DNA of 64,000 nt, taken from contig OZ018321.1 in assembly GCA_963969495.1 (NCBI GenBank), positions 106,275,357-106,339,356 of the forward strand. The letters are read 5' to 3'. The notes under the pieces are model-generated. The model was not told where the DNA came from. It made no database searches and saw only the letters and a list, made by a program, of their open reading frames with translations. The stretch's first letter is position 1, and every line of letters begins with the position of its first letter. This DNA comes from Ceratothoa steindachneri. Its lineage: Eukaryota; Arthropoda; Malacostraca; Isopoda; Cymothoidae. Position numbers and translations under genes: made by a program. Positions 11,175 to 23,124 of the stretch are shown piece by piece.

Positions 11175-13958
11175 TCAATTTTTCAAATATAATTTGTCAA
11201 GTCTACTCTCTAACTGCTCGACACTTCTACTCTCAACAACTCCCGCTGGTAGTTTATTCCATGTGTTGCAAATGTCAGATGTGAATGACTTACCCACCGG
11301 AATAGTATTAAATCTGGGCAGGTCCACCTTCCATACGTGATTTCGAGTCATATTCCGGTTGAGGGTAAAGAACTTGGTGGAGTCAACATTTTCAAATCCT
11401 TTCAAGATTTTAAAAGTCTCTATTAGACGACCGCGCAGTCTTCGAGTCTCTAACGAATAGAGATCGAGCTCTTGCAGTCTTTCTTGGTATGACTTGTTCC
11501 TTAGCGATGGGATCAGTATTGTGGCCCTGGCTTGCACCTTTTCCAGACGATCAATGTCTTTTCGATGATGAGGAGACCAGAACTGAACAGCGTACTTTAG
11601 GTGAGGCCTCACCAGCGAGTTGTTCAAAGGCAAAACAACCTCTTTTGTTCAAAAGCTGAATTGCCTCTTGATGTAACCCAAAAGGCGATGAGACTTTTTC
11701 TCCACCTGTAAGCACTGCTTTGAGAATTTTAGATCGCTGCTAATTAGTCCTTCTCGACATCAGTAGACTCAAGACGCATACCTTGCAGCTCGTAGCCTGA
11801 CCGGGGGTTCGCATACCCGATGTGCATCACCTTACACTTGTCTAAGTCGAAAGGCATCTGCCACTTGTCAGCCCACTCGCCGATCATCCGTAGGTCATCT
11901 CTCAACATCTCGATGTTTTCGGGATTCGCTACGTTAGCTCCAAGTTTTGTGTTGTCGGCAAATTTCGCTAGACGACTCACCAGTCCTTCATCTATATCGT
12001 TGATGTAGATGATGAATAATAGAGGGCCTAGCACGGAACCCTAAGGGACTCCGCTCGTTATTGACGACCACCGAGAGGTATGGCCTCCGATGGTAACCCT
12101 CTGCACCTGTCCGATAATTAACTTTCTAACCATTTTTTGACCTTTCCTCTTATTCCCAGGGCACGTACTTTCGCGATCAGTCGGCGGTGGGGGACTTTAT
12201 CAAAAGTCTTCGGAAATCCAAATAAAGTATGTCCACCGCTCGACTTCTGTCAAACTCACTTATTATCCCGTGGAAGAATTCAAGCAAGTTCGTGAGGCAC
12301 GAGCGCTTTCTTCGAAAGCCATGCTGTGTGTCTCTCAACAGGTCGTGAGACTCTAAATTATTCATTATCCCATCCCCTATGATGCCTTCTAGTACTTTGC
12401 CCACGATTGAAGTGAGACTTATTGGTCGGTAGTTTCCTGCGGTGCCACGGTCCCCCTTTTTTGGGATTGGGGTGACATTAGCCATACGCCAGTCTGCAGG
12501 TACTTCGCCACTGTCGAGCGATGAGTTGAAGATCTCAGAAAGATGAGGGCTCACCTGATCTTTCACCTCACGCAGCACTGTTCGCAGGAAGCCGTCAGGA
12601 CCTGGAGATTTATACGCATTTAACTGATCTAGCCTCCTAGCAACCTCTTCGGAAGTTGTAGTTATTGCTTCTAGCGATTCTAACTCACGATCTATCACTA
12701 TCGGCGGTCTGGGTATCTCTCCGCCCCTTTCCCTCGTGAAAACCGAGGAGAAGTAGTCGTTAAGTATGCCAGCTATTTCCTCATATGAATCATGGAGAAC
12801 GCCGTCCGCGTCCCTCAGGGGACCGATGCGTTGGCGTACTTGTTTTCGGCTGTTCATGTACGCGAAGAACTCCTTGGGGCTCTTTTTGGAGAGAGAGGCT
12901 ACACAAATTTCTTCGTTACGCTTAGCCGTGCGCACTAGTACCTTAACCGTTCTACTATGGGTCACATAGGCTTCATGGTGCAACACACTACTATTCCTCT
13001 TCCATGCTCTGTGCGCTGTCTTTCTAGCTCTAATAGCACTAGCGATTTCTTGAGAAAACGACCTAGGCTGAATGCTCGCTAGTCTGACAGCCTTCGTGGG
13101 AACGCTCTCGGCCTGACGCTCCATAAAACGATTCTTGAAGTTGTTCCATTTGGAATTTGTCCCGCCTTCGTTAGTTGGTTGCATCTGGCCAAGTGCCCCC
13201 CGAAGCCCATCGAAGTCTGCACGTCTGAAATCCAATATACGTGCTCGTTCATTAGTACCTCGAGTACAAGGAGCACTTACTCCAAACCTTACCATGTTAT
13301 GGTCACTACCACCTAGGTATTCATCCACTGACAGGTCAGAGTCGAGGTCATCTTCAGTGATAAATACTAGATCTAGAACGTTGCCTCCTCGGGTAGGCTC
13401 GCCAACCAACTGAGTCAGAAAGTTGCTGTCAGCAAAGTCTACAAGCCAGAATGCCTCTGCGTCGACCGTTCGGTCACACCAGTCGACTCGGCAATTGAAG
13501 TCCCCTAGCAGCACCGAGGGAGGGCCGTCTAAGACACTGGACAGTTTTTGGTACAGGTCTATATCAACCTCTATCATCCGATTAGGATGTCGATAGGCCA
13601 CTATGAACCTGTACATTGTATTGTCGATATTGATGTCCACTCCTACCACCCCATGTTTTGGGACAGTTCTGCATTCGATGGGAGATAGATGGACCCGTAC
13701 ATACACCAGAACTCCACCCCCTTCACGGTCAGCGCGATCCTTATGGAAGGTCGCGTAACTGGGTACTCCAAACTCACCTATGAAGTCCCTGGTGTCTGCA
13801 CGAATCCACGCCTCCGTGACGGCCACTATGTCAAGCTTCTCTGATGTCATTAGTGCTCTAAGCTCACAGAACTTGTTCCTTAGTGAGCGGACATTTAATA
13901 GAAGAACTCTTAGGGGGCGTCCGCTAGCCTTACTGCCCCCTCCACTTCTCCGTTTTCC
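11175..13958 (-). pseudogene. E4 ORF2 (endonuclease-reverse transcriptase)
   Basis: The longest open stretch is 557 codons (12177-13850). It spans the whole endonuclease (VTEAWIR, LLGDFNCRVDW, DLVFITEDD, GGSDHNMVRF) and RT blocks to DILYLDF. The remainder is in two frames: 11744-12034 ([27 protein letters not shown]) and 11175-11633 (C-terminal region, stop at 11175). The catalytic box reads FADN instead of FADD, which would impair the enzyme. Protein divergence from family A is spread over the whole length, so this is a separate family and not a decayed A copy. Confidence 0.85.
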
Positions 13959-15284
13959 GACGGTTCGTCGTGCGTGTTCCCCTCCGAAGCTGGATTCGGA
14001 GGCTGACCATCACCCACTTCCGCCCCCTCCTCTGTATCGATGGAAGGATTGGGTGCTGAGTGCTTGATCTCGGTTGCCGAGGGCACTACTTCGTGGGATT
14101 CTCCCACTGGGGTCTCAGTCATACTTCTCCCTACATCGGACTTCTTTACCCAATATAAACTGCGGCGGATGAGCTCACACAGCACACCGCTTCCACGGAC
14201 AGACAGGTGAGTGCCATCATCACTAAACAGCCCTGACCGAACGTAGAATTCGTCAAAAGGGTTGACGAAACATACGCCCATTCCTGATAGGATTTCACCT
14301 AGCCTCCAATTTATGCTCAGAGCCTTTTGGTTGGCCAAGGCACCCCCGGAGTGCCTCGGTATGATCCCAACGACGATTGTTTTTGATGTTATTTCTTTCA
14401 ACGAGGCTGCTAAACTTCTGATGCGCTCAGTAAAGCCTGCAGAGCATCCCCGTAGGAACAGGTCGTTTCCACTGGCTTGGGCTACTACCGGCGTCTCTTG
14501 CTGTTCTATGTAGTCTAATATTTTTAACTTCCTTTATGATTTTTCGCGTCTTCTTACGTACGTAAGTGCCACATTTCCTTGCGCATCCTGTTTGGCCGAT
14601 TCGTCAGGCCCATTTCTTGAGAGTATCCGATAACGATTGGAGACTCCCGGCCCGAGTCCAGGGGAGCAAATCTATTTTATGTTGAGAATGGCGTCGGTAT
14701 CAAAACCTCTCTCGGTTTATGGGCTCCCCTTCTGACAGGAGTGAAACCATCATGATTTACTCCTTCGGCAACGGCTACGCCAGAACCATCATTTTTTCGG
14801 GGGAAGTGAACGATTACAATTGTTTTTCTTTTTCTTCACTTGCCAACTCGTCTCTCCGGACACGGCCGATGCAGCGTTGCCATTTTGATTGAGTGGCTCT
14901 GCGCCAGAAGCACCGTCAGTTTGGAATTGACCGGGTCGCTAATCTTGCGGCCAATTCTGCGACCCTATCCTCGAGGCGGCTAAGCTTGCGCGCGTGCTGT
15001 GACTCAATAGTCTCTATTTACATTTAGAGTGCTTGAGCACTCTCCTCCAAAGCTCTGTAGAGATCTTGTAAATCACTACAATAGGCTACTGCTTCTTGGA
15101 CCTCACCCTTCAGGATGCAAGCGGTGCAGACACTGTCCGGGTGGCATTTCAAAACACACCCCTCCAGGAAATCCACACACCACTTATTCTTCTGGCACGT
15201 TGCGCATGTATATTTTAGAGGACCTGGTCCTCTCTTTCCTGCCACTCTGAAAGCTTTATACTTAATCACTTTACGACCAATCAA
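13910..15284 (-). pseudogene. E4 ORF1 (zinc finger and esterase)
   Basis: The N-terminal finger (15024-15284) has CATC, KWCVDF, GC, KC and CTAC cysteines. The middle is broken. The esterase is readable from about 14520 (SGNDLFLRG, block III) through 13910-14401 (VVGIIPRHSG and DGTHLSVRG, block V with Asp and His). The ATG used in family A is GTG here. The frame stops at 13910-13912, inside the cassette stem. Several frame changes lie between 14520 and 15024. Confidence 0.75.
13912..13958 (-). promoter_or_regulatory. Putative -1 frameshift cassette, E4
   Basis: GGAAAAC at 13952-13958 stands where other families have GGGAAAC. After exactly 10 nt a 7-bp stem follows (13935-13941 with 13912-13918, AGGGGGC/GCCCCCT). 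The stem sequence is unrelated to the family A stem, but position and pairing are the same. ORF2 is open in the -1 frame. Confidence 0.6.
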
Positions 15285-15697
15285 TTAGAAAATTATGGGG
15301 TTGGTGAGTTCTCCCCGCGTGAGTCGCTCCAGCCTATCGATCGGAGACGTTTCGGATCTTTCAGAAGGCACTCTCCATGTGCTGCTGTTCGTCCGATGGA
15401 GTCGTCAAACCTCGGCGTGCCGTGGCTCCCAACCAAGCAGCACTGAAGGGCCCCGAAACGGCCATCGATTTCTCACCAGGTGAACAACGGATCAGGCCCC
15501 GTACTAAAATCCTACTAGTTCCCTTCACAACGGCCAAGATCTCGCAGCAGCGTTCAATGGATATCCCACCACAGCAAGAGACTCAACCCAAGGCTTTTTA
15601 TTGGCCTGGCAACCAACCTGGGAACAATGGGCCGTCATCTCGGGCTGATGCTACCAGAGGCACCCATCAACGGTCACTGGCAATGGTTAATAATTGA

Positions 15698-16448
15698 CGA
15701 ACCCTGCAAAGTCTGCTCTTCTCAAATCCAGTTTCCTCGATTTGCTAGTTGCAAGCCCTGCCTTCGGGACTTTGACTACAAATCTAATTAGTCGGTAGTT
15801 ACTGCCAGCGAGCTCTTCGCCAACATAGAGGTCCTCAACATATCATCCTCAGAGGTGAAAACCAAGTCGATGATATTTTCTCCTCTAGTTTGTTCTCTCA
15901 CCCATTGAGTAAGGAACTCGTTGCTCGCGAACTCTAGGAGTAGTGCGTTCTCGCCACAGGATTCTCTGGTTTCCCAGTCAACTTGTGTGTTGAAATCACC
16001 TATGACGATACACACTCTGTCTTCGACAAGTTCTCCTAGCAGCTGGTACAGATCTCTGTCCTTTTCAATGAGTTGGGCAGGAGGTCTATAAAGCACCAGG
16101 GTCCTGTATTTGGCAGGACCGATCTAGTTCAACTCCTAGTAGTTCATGGTCGGATACGATGTTTCAATCCGTCGAGTTTAGAGTATCCTTGACATACAAC
16201 ATCACACCGCCACCCTCTCTGTCAGGCCTATCTTTCAGGAGGAACTGGTAACCAGTAATCGAGAATTCACATTCAAAATCTCGGCTTGAGGTTTTTATCC
16301 ACGACTCCCTTATGGCCATCATCTCAGGTTCTTCTGTTGTTACAAGGCCACGAAGTTCAAAAATCTTTTTTCTAGTAGACCTCGCATTAAACAGAACAAC
16401 TTTGAAGGAGTCCCCGACTGTAAGACTCCCTACGCTCTTCTGTTTCCC
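15698..16448 (-). pseudogene. E5 ORF2 endonuclease fragment
   Basis: Encodes the CR1 endonuclease in several frames. The 102 codons at 15788-16096 include VIGDFNTQVDWE (catalytic block), LTQWVREQTRG and DLVFTSEDD. The SDH block is degenerate. No RT is present. Confidence 0.75.
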
Positions 16449-17710
16449 GTCTCACTTGTCTCTCTGTTCTCTTTGGGTGGTATGGTGGCACACTTTCGAG
16501 CGACCTCCACGAAGGTCGTTCCAGGGGTGACTTTAGCGTACTGGCGCACGTCCGCCCTCACTCTGGACCAGACCGTCCTTTGAGTCCACAGAACGACATC
16601 TTGTATTAGGTTTGAGAGTACAGCCTTTCCTTTAAAGGAAAGGTGCACCCCATCTCTTTGGTAGAGATCATTGCTACCATAAAAGATGCGGTAGGAGTCG
16701 ACAAAAAACACCTCTTCCGCCGTACATAAATCTCCTAGTCGTCGGTTCAATGCGACGTTCCTCGAGTGAGCGATCCGGCTTGGACCTCTTCTCGGGAGCA
16801 TTCCGACCACGACACGTCTGCAGATTTTCAACTCACAGTCATCCACAGCCCCCATGACCGTCTGAAGGATCTCGCCTGTAGGGCATACCCTACCTCCTCT
16901 GAGGTAGAGGTCATTGACACTTACCATCAGGACAACGACTGAACTCTCAGAAATATAAGATTTCTCAGCTTCTATTCTTATATGGTGGTTCCCACGTCCT
17001 GGGAGGCAGCTTATCCTCAAACTGGTGCGAAGGCGTGCCGCAGCATAGGTTGCAGATCCCTCGATTGAGAATCACCGATAAGGACGACCCTCGCAGAGGA
17101 CAGAGTCTTTCCCTTTCGGAAGCGACTTCTCTGTTTCCTTTTTATTCTTCATATTTTTCTTCTTCTTTCTTTTTTCTTATCTTCCTCTGGTTTAACTTCT
17201 GTTTGTGTTTTCTCTTCTTCTGATTCTACCTGCTCTTCCTTTTTCTTTCTTCTCTTCTTTCTCTTTTTTTGGCCCGTTGAGCCAGTCCCGCAGCAACTGA
17301 CTCCAGCTCTAGGACATTGGAAGGCTGGCGTGGCACTGCCGATGCAGTGCTCGCTTCTTGGGAGAGGGTCTCGTTGGCAGATACACCCATGTCGGTGACA
17401 GATGTATCGGTAGCCGAATGGACCTCTAGTCTTGAGGACAACTCGACGATCCTATCCTCGAGACGGCGAAGCTGACGCGCGTGTTCAGACTCTAAGTTCT
17501 GCAGCTTCGTCTCCAATTCTTTAGATTTATGCGAGATGATCTATATTGATCCTTGAGCTCTTGCACTTCTCCTTTAAGGACACAGTCAGTGCAGATACTT
17601 GCCGGGTGGTATTTGGAGTAACACCCCTCCGGAAAGTCCAGGCACCACTTGTCCTTCTTGCACACTGAACATGTGTATTTAAGAGCAGACGGTCCTTTCT
17701 TTCCAGTCAT
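16430..17710 (-). pseudogene. E5 ORF1 (zinc finger, coiled coil, esterase)
   Basis: Starts MTGKKGPSALKYTC at 17710. The PHD-like finger (CSVCKKDKWCLDF and further cysteines) is followed by a heptad-rich segment (17226-17516), a Lys/Glu-rich linker and the esterase (16430-17020). The esterase retains VVVLMVSVNDLYLRGG (block III, with SVND in place of SGND) and DGVHLSFKG (block V). Frame changes occur near 17500 and 17200, and block I is damaged. It stops at 16430-16432, just after the heptamer. Confidence 0.8.
16442..16448 (-). promoter_or_regulatory. Putative -1 frameshift heptamer, E5
   Basis: G GGA AAC in ORF1 frame. The following stem has one mismatch compared with other A copies. Confidence 0.6.
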
Positions 17711-18628
17711 GCTGAACACTTTATATATCTGAATACTTTGTGACCACTCAATAAAAAAGAAGGGGGCGTGGTGAGTTCGCCCCGCGTGAGTCGCTCCCGC
17801 CTATCCATCGAAGACGTTTCGGATCTTTCAAAAGGCATACTCCATGTGCTGCTGTTCGTCCGACCGAGTCATGAAACCTCGGCGTGCCGTGGCTCCCAAC
17901 CAAGCAACACTGACAGTCCCCGAAGGGGAAATCGATTTCTCACCAGGTGAACAGCGGAGCACGCCCCGTACTAAACTCCTACTAGTTCCCTTCACGACGG
18001 CCAAGATCTCGGAGTAGCGTTCAATGGATATCCCGCCACAGCAAGAGACTCGACTTAAAGCTTTTTATTGGCCTGGCAACCAGCCTGGGAACAAAGGGCC
18101 GTCACCTCGGACCGATGCTACCAGAGGCCCCCGTCAACGGGCACTGGAAATAGTCAATAATTACGCACCAGGGAAGGGGTTAACGAGGCACTACCCTCAT
18201 CCCATTCATCGTGCCCCAACGCCTAGGAAACTTGTAGTCCTAGTCTCTCGCAACCAGCGAGCGTCGATTGGCGTTGTTTATAGAGGTTCCAAAGCCTCTC
18301 TTCTGACGCATGAGGTAGCTGCCAGGTCCTTATATGTAGAAAGAGGGAAAAAAGGGTAAGCGTGACAGGATAGGAGCAGGGTTTTTTTTCTTTTTATATA
18401 ATAAGTGGAAGAGATAGAATAAAAGTGAAAAAGGAGAAGGTTAGAGTAGAAAATGGAAGGAATGACGCACTTAGTCTGGAACCTCGTGTCCGTCCAAATC
18501 GACAAGGAAAGCCCTGTCAGGGGTGTCCAGAAGATAGGTACCCCCGCCGACATAGCTCGAAAAGTCAAAGGTGCACACAAGCTCTCTTCCCGCGACAAGG
18601 GGGCGTCACCTCTCCCTCTACTTTCTTC

Positions 18629-18630
<2 letters not shown>
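17711..18630 (-). other. E5 5' UTR
   Basis: About 0.9 kb, colinear with the 5' UTRs of E7, E9, E13, E14 and E15. No start-proximal gene is seen. Probably carries the internal promoter (inference). Confidence 0.7.
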
Positions 18631-18663
<33 letters not shown>

Positions 18664-18682
18664 TGTGTGTGTGTGTGTGTGT
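18631..18682. repeat. (GA)n(GT)n tract between E5 and E6
   Basis: 30 bp of GA, then 22 bp of GT. The GT part is the only such run beside a LINE end in this window. Confidence 0.97.
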
Positions 18683-19309
18683 CAAAAGGAGTCACAAGTA
18701 AAGCAAACACATTAAAAGACCTATCCTAAAAACTTAAGATCCTAAAATATACATAAAGAAAAAAATAACTAGGAGTTGGAGACAAGTGGACAGTAAACTT
18801 AAAGGCTCTCCCCACCCTTCTCTCCCACCCGCCACGCGTGTACGGAAACTGAAATGATACCTGGTTCAGTTGATATATAGTGCTTAACCAGGAATTTTTA
18901 TAGTAAAAGTTTTGAAACCTACCTAGTTAAAGAATCACAATATGAAAATTATCATCAGACACCTAAACAAAATTAGGATCCAAATAATCATTGTTTTACT
19001 TTTTTGAAATAATTGTTTTATTTTCTGATAGTTGAAATCTCGTTATTTAACTATATACACCTATATATCTATATTTCGATCCTGAGAATCTTTTATTTTC
19101 TGATAGTTGCAATATCGTCATTTAACTTATATACACCTACATTTAAGTTATATATACATACATTTAACTTATATACACCTACAGAATATTGATTTCCTTT
19201 TTGACTTCATTTGAATATCTGCACTCTGGTTCTGAGAATCTTGTCATTATACTTATTTCTATTTTACATGCACATTTATCGATCCCATTTTATCTATAAA
19301 TTAATAACC

Positions 19310-22031
19310 GAGTGTGTGTATGATTTTGTCTAGTTTTTTCTTAAAGTATCAACAGTTTTACTAGATATTACTTCTCGTGGTAGCTTATTCCATATGTTGA
19401 CAATTTTGTATGAAAAAAATTTCCAGTTTGATTTGTTCTATACTGCAATGGTACCAGCTTCATTCGGTTGTTCCTTCTCTCACAGTCATTTAACTTAAAT
19501 CATATCTCAGCTTCTACATTTTCTATCTTATTTAATATCTTAAACGTTTTATGAGTTGGCCTCGCATTCGCCGCGTTTCCAGTCTGAAGAGATTTAGTCT
19601 TTCTAATCTAGTTTCATAGTTGTGTTTTCTTAACGATGGTATTAGTTTTGTTGCTGTTTCTTGAACTTTCTCAAGCCTTTAGATATCCTTCCTCAAATTT
19701 GGGGACTAGAATTGTACACAATATTCCAGATGTGGGCGAACTAATTCATTATATTAATTCAGTACTATGGTTTCGTTTCTGCATTTAAATTGTCGTTTGA
19801 TGTATCCTAGGATCCTGGAAGCTTTTTTTTCATTTCTATACATTGCAGACTAAACTTAAGATTATTCGATATATATACTCCTAAATCTTTCTCGACTTTT
19901 GTTTCTGTTAATTCCGAGCCGAACAATGTATATACAGCTTGTGGATTTCTGCTTCCAATATGCATTACTTTACTCTTGCCTAGGTTTATTGGCAGTTTCC
20001 ATTCTCTTGGCCATTCTTCTATACAATCAATATCTCTCTGAAGTTCTTCTGCTTCTTCTTTATTACATAACCCTTTTCCAATTTTGGCGTCATCTGCAAA
20101 TTTAACAATTTTTGACATGAGACCTATGTCCAAATCATTGATATAAATTATGAATAGTAGGGGGCCCAACACAGAACCCTGAGGTACCCCACTTGACACT
20201 TTTGTCCATTCAGAGGCAGATCCATTGATTACTACTCTGTGATATCTATTTGTAAGCCAATCTTCAATCCAGTCTCCTACGTTTCCTTTGATTTCGAATG
20301 CCATAAGTTTTGCCATCAGTAATTTATGGGGGACTTTGTCGAACGCTTTCGATCGACTTCTCATCATCATATTGCTCGAATACATATTAGAAGAAGTTTA
20401 ACAAATTCGTTAGGCAAGATTTATTTCTTCTGAATCCATGTTGGGAATCTCTAAGAAGCTCTTTTGATTCAAGATGTAATATAATTTTCTTGGAGATGAA
20501 TGATTTTAAAAGTTTTCCAATCACTGACGTCAAACTGATCGGTTGATAGTTTTTCACTAGTTCTCTGCAACAATTTTTAAAAATTGGCGTTACATTTGCA
20601 TATTTCCAGTCATTGGGAACAACTCCACTGCCTAATGATTGAGTAAAAATGTGTGCTAAATGTTTGCTAACAACCTCTTTCACTTCTTTCAGAACTCTGG
20701 GATAAAACATATCCGGTCCAGGTGATTTGTTGGCATTCATTTTATTTATCAAATTTATAACATCTTCGGCGGTACAGCTAGCATTTTCTAATGAGTCATT
20801 GCCTGTATATACAATATTTAGCTCAGGTATATGAGAGGTTTCTTCATTAGTAAAAACAGTTAGGAAATAATTATTCAGTACACAAGCTATATCATAGTTA
20901 TTGAATTTTAAAATACCATCAATATTTCTCAGTGGTCCAATATTGTTCTTTATAGGCTTCCTATTGTTCACAAGAGCATAAAATTCCTTTGGATTCACTT
21001 TACAATTTTGTACTACTCTAATCTCTTCTTCTCTTTTGGCTTTTTTAATTTCTCTTTTTATTTATCGCCTTAGGATATCGTATTGTGCTGTTAACTGTTG
21101 GGACGGCTTGATTTTTAGCATTTTATACGTTCTTTTCCTATCTCTTATCATGCTTTTTATTTCCTTGCTTAACCACGTCAAATCTTGATTAATAAGTGAA
21201 TTTTTAGTTTTGAAGGGGACATATTCTGTTTGTTGTTTCATAAAAAATCCTTAAAAGATATCCATGCATTGTTTGGTCCTTCATTATTTGTAACATATCC
21301 TGCTAGGTTTGCTCTCATGGCTTCATAATTTCCACTGCTAAAGTGGGTCTGTGTATATTTTTCATTATTTTCCATGTCGATATTTGGATATCGAACTCTA
21401 TTAAATTGTGATCACTACCTTCGAATTTTTCGCAGACGTAAATATTTGAGAGTAAGTTGCTTTTAGTAGACAATATAAGGTTTAGTATATTGTTACCTCT
21501 TGTTGTTTTACTGACCCACTGAGTTAAGAAATTATCCTTAATAAAATCCAGAAGTCTCTGCCATTCTTTATCCTCTTGTTTTTTTATCCCAGAACTAACG
21601 CAAGCTTCTTATCTATTTGTTTTGTCAGTACATCATAGAGTATTACACAAGATCCGGTGACTGGTGCGGTTTTCTGTATATTAGATAAATGCATATATTT
21701 ATTTTATCTAAATTAGCTTCACTCCTATCATTTCTAGGGTCGTATCCAAGGTAATTTCTGTTGGGTAAAGATATTCGGGTATATATAATAACACTTCCAC
21801 CCGAATTTGATCTTTTCTATCTTTATTGAACATTTTGTAGTTTTTTAACTCAAATTCACCTCTAAAATCTCTGGAGTTCAAATTTATCCATAATTCTGTA
21901 ATTGCAATTATGTCATACTTCTCTATAGTTACCATAGCTCTGAATTCGAACAATTTGTTTCTGATCAAACGTGTATTTAGAAGAATCACTCTCATGGGTT
22001 TGTTGCACTTCCTGGAGGAGATTCGTTTCCC
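19310..22031 (-). pseudogene. E6 ORF2 (endonuclease-reverse transcriptase), broken
   Basis: Endonuclease start at 21708-22076 (LLNTRLIRNKLFEFR, ITELWINLNSRDFRGEF). The middle, about 21000-21700, is decayed. RT in 20387-20998 (NKSPGPD, YQPISLTSVIGKLL, QHGFRRNKSC) and 19807-20385 ([36 protein letters not shown], the catalytic box). The C-terminal region (19310-19800) is fragmentary. An ATG at 21993-21995 overlaps the ORF1 stop as ATGA, so reinitiation is a second possible way to start ORF2 in this family. Confidence 0.8.
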
Positions 22032-23124
22032 GAAACGGGGGTCTCCACAATGACTGGGGTTGTTGTGGTTTTGCAAATATTGCTTTGGCTAGTACATTCG
22101 AAGAGATTAAATACGTTAACGTTCAATAATTCGCCGTATTTCTTTTTGCCTTAAAAAAGTACTCTTCTCTATCGATGAAACTTCGCCAAAAATTAGCGAA
22201 TTTAATTCCCTTTATCTCACACATTCTTTTAAGTCTAAAATTGATTCCAATAGTTTTGCTTACTGCCTCTTTTGATACATTTATTCTTGGCAAAATACCT
22301 ACCATAATATCTTTGTCCGTTTTTTCTTTGATTTTGTTCGTTAACGACTCGAATTGTGAAATGACCTCCTCGGTTTCGACTATTTTATCTTTAGCGTAAG
22401 TGTCATTGGATCCAACATGCACTATTACTGTACTGTCTTCGTTGTCCACTTGTAGTTTTGAAATCTCTTCGTTAATTTTCTTAATAGTAGCACCTGGATA
22501 GCAAAAAGTCTTCCTATTCTTTTTTTCGTTAAATCCAAAATAATCACTTTGATTTCTTACTAACGAGTCACCGATCAGGAAAGTCTGCTTTTCTTTCTTG
22601 GAATTTAATGAATTTTTGTTATTTCTACTAGGTTTTGAGGAACTATCATACGTTTCTGGTTGCGAGTTGTGTGATATATTTACGTCTACTGTTGGTTTAC
22701 TCGTCGCGAATGTAAAAACACCATCATTCCCTTCTATTTTATTCTCTATGATCGCAACTGCTTGTTCACGACGAATAACCTTCTCACTTAACCTGGCATT
22801 CCTCTCTGTAATATTTTCGTTAATTGACTCGAGGAAGGCTATCTTTTTTTCTAATTCATCAACTGTGGTCTCAATATTTTTCAGAACAGAGTTTTTTGCA
22901 GTACAGTTACAATTGCTTAACTCTAGAGCCGAGATTCTATTTTCCATGTCGCCAATTATTCTTAACAATTCGTGTTTTTCAATGGTATGGTTTTCCTCTA
23001 TTTTGAAGAAGAGACAAATGCTGAGAGAAGTAATGTTATGATAGGTTTGCTCCGGAAAATTTACGCACCACTTCACTGTCTTACACTTAAAGCAGAAGAC
23101 TTTCAATTTCTCTGCACCAGGCAT
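21992..23124 (-). pseudogene. E6 ORF1 (zinc finger, coiled coil, esterase)
   Basis: 333 codons are open (22123-23124). Order: Cys-rich finger (CFKCKTVKWCVNF), then long heptad-type helices (ENRISALELS, VDELEKKIAFLESI), a Ser/Asn linker, and the esterase with block I (FLIGDSLVRNQSDYFG) and block III (VHVGSNDTY). Block V (Asp and His) appears deleted near 22150, where EYFF runs directly into a Lys-rich segment. A 1-2 nt shift there leads to a frame that continues through the heptamer at 22025 to a TGA at 21992-21994. Without block V the esterase would be inactive. Confidence 0.8.
22025..22031 (-). promoter_or_regulatory. Putative -1 frameshift heptamer, E6
   Basis: G GGA AAC in ORF1 frame, within an inverted repeat (CGTTTC/GAAACG). 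The -1 frame is open into ORF2. Confidence 0.55.

Larger units (their letters stand above)
11061..15697 (-). mobile_element. E4: CR1 family K, near full length
   Basis: Divergent CR1 copy with tail, hairpin, ORF2, ORF1 and the first part of a 5' UTR that closely resembles family A (15285-15697). The 5' UTR stops abruptly at 15697, where ORF2 sequence of E5 begins with no GA tract between them, so a recombination junction removed the 5' end. Confidence 0.85.
15698..18630 (-). mobile_element. E5: CR1 family A, 3' part missing
   Basis: 5' half of an A element: 5' UTR, ORF1 and the endonuclease part of ORF2. The RT, 3' UTR and tail are gone. The element is joined directly to the 5' UTR of E4 at 15697/15698. 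The 5' end is the usual polypurine/polypyrimidine end next to a GA tract. Confidence 0.85.

Noticed and set aside
15295..15697. Protein-coding frames on + over the 5' UTRs (for example SRLSIGDVSDLSEGTLHVLL)
   Set aside because: They repeat in each copy because the 5' UTR is repeated. Stops vary between copies and there is no domain.
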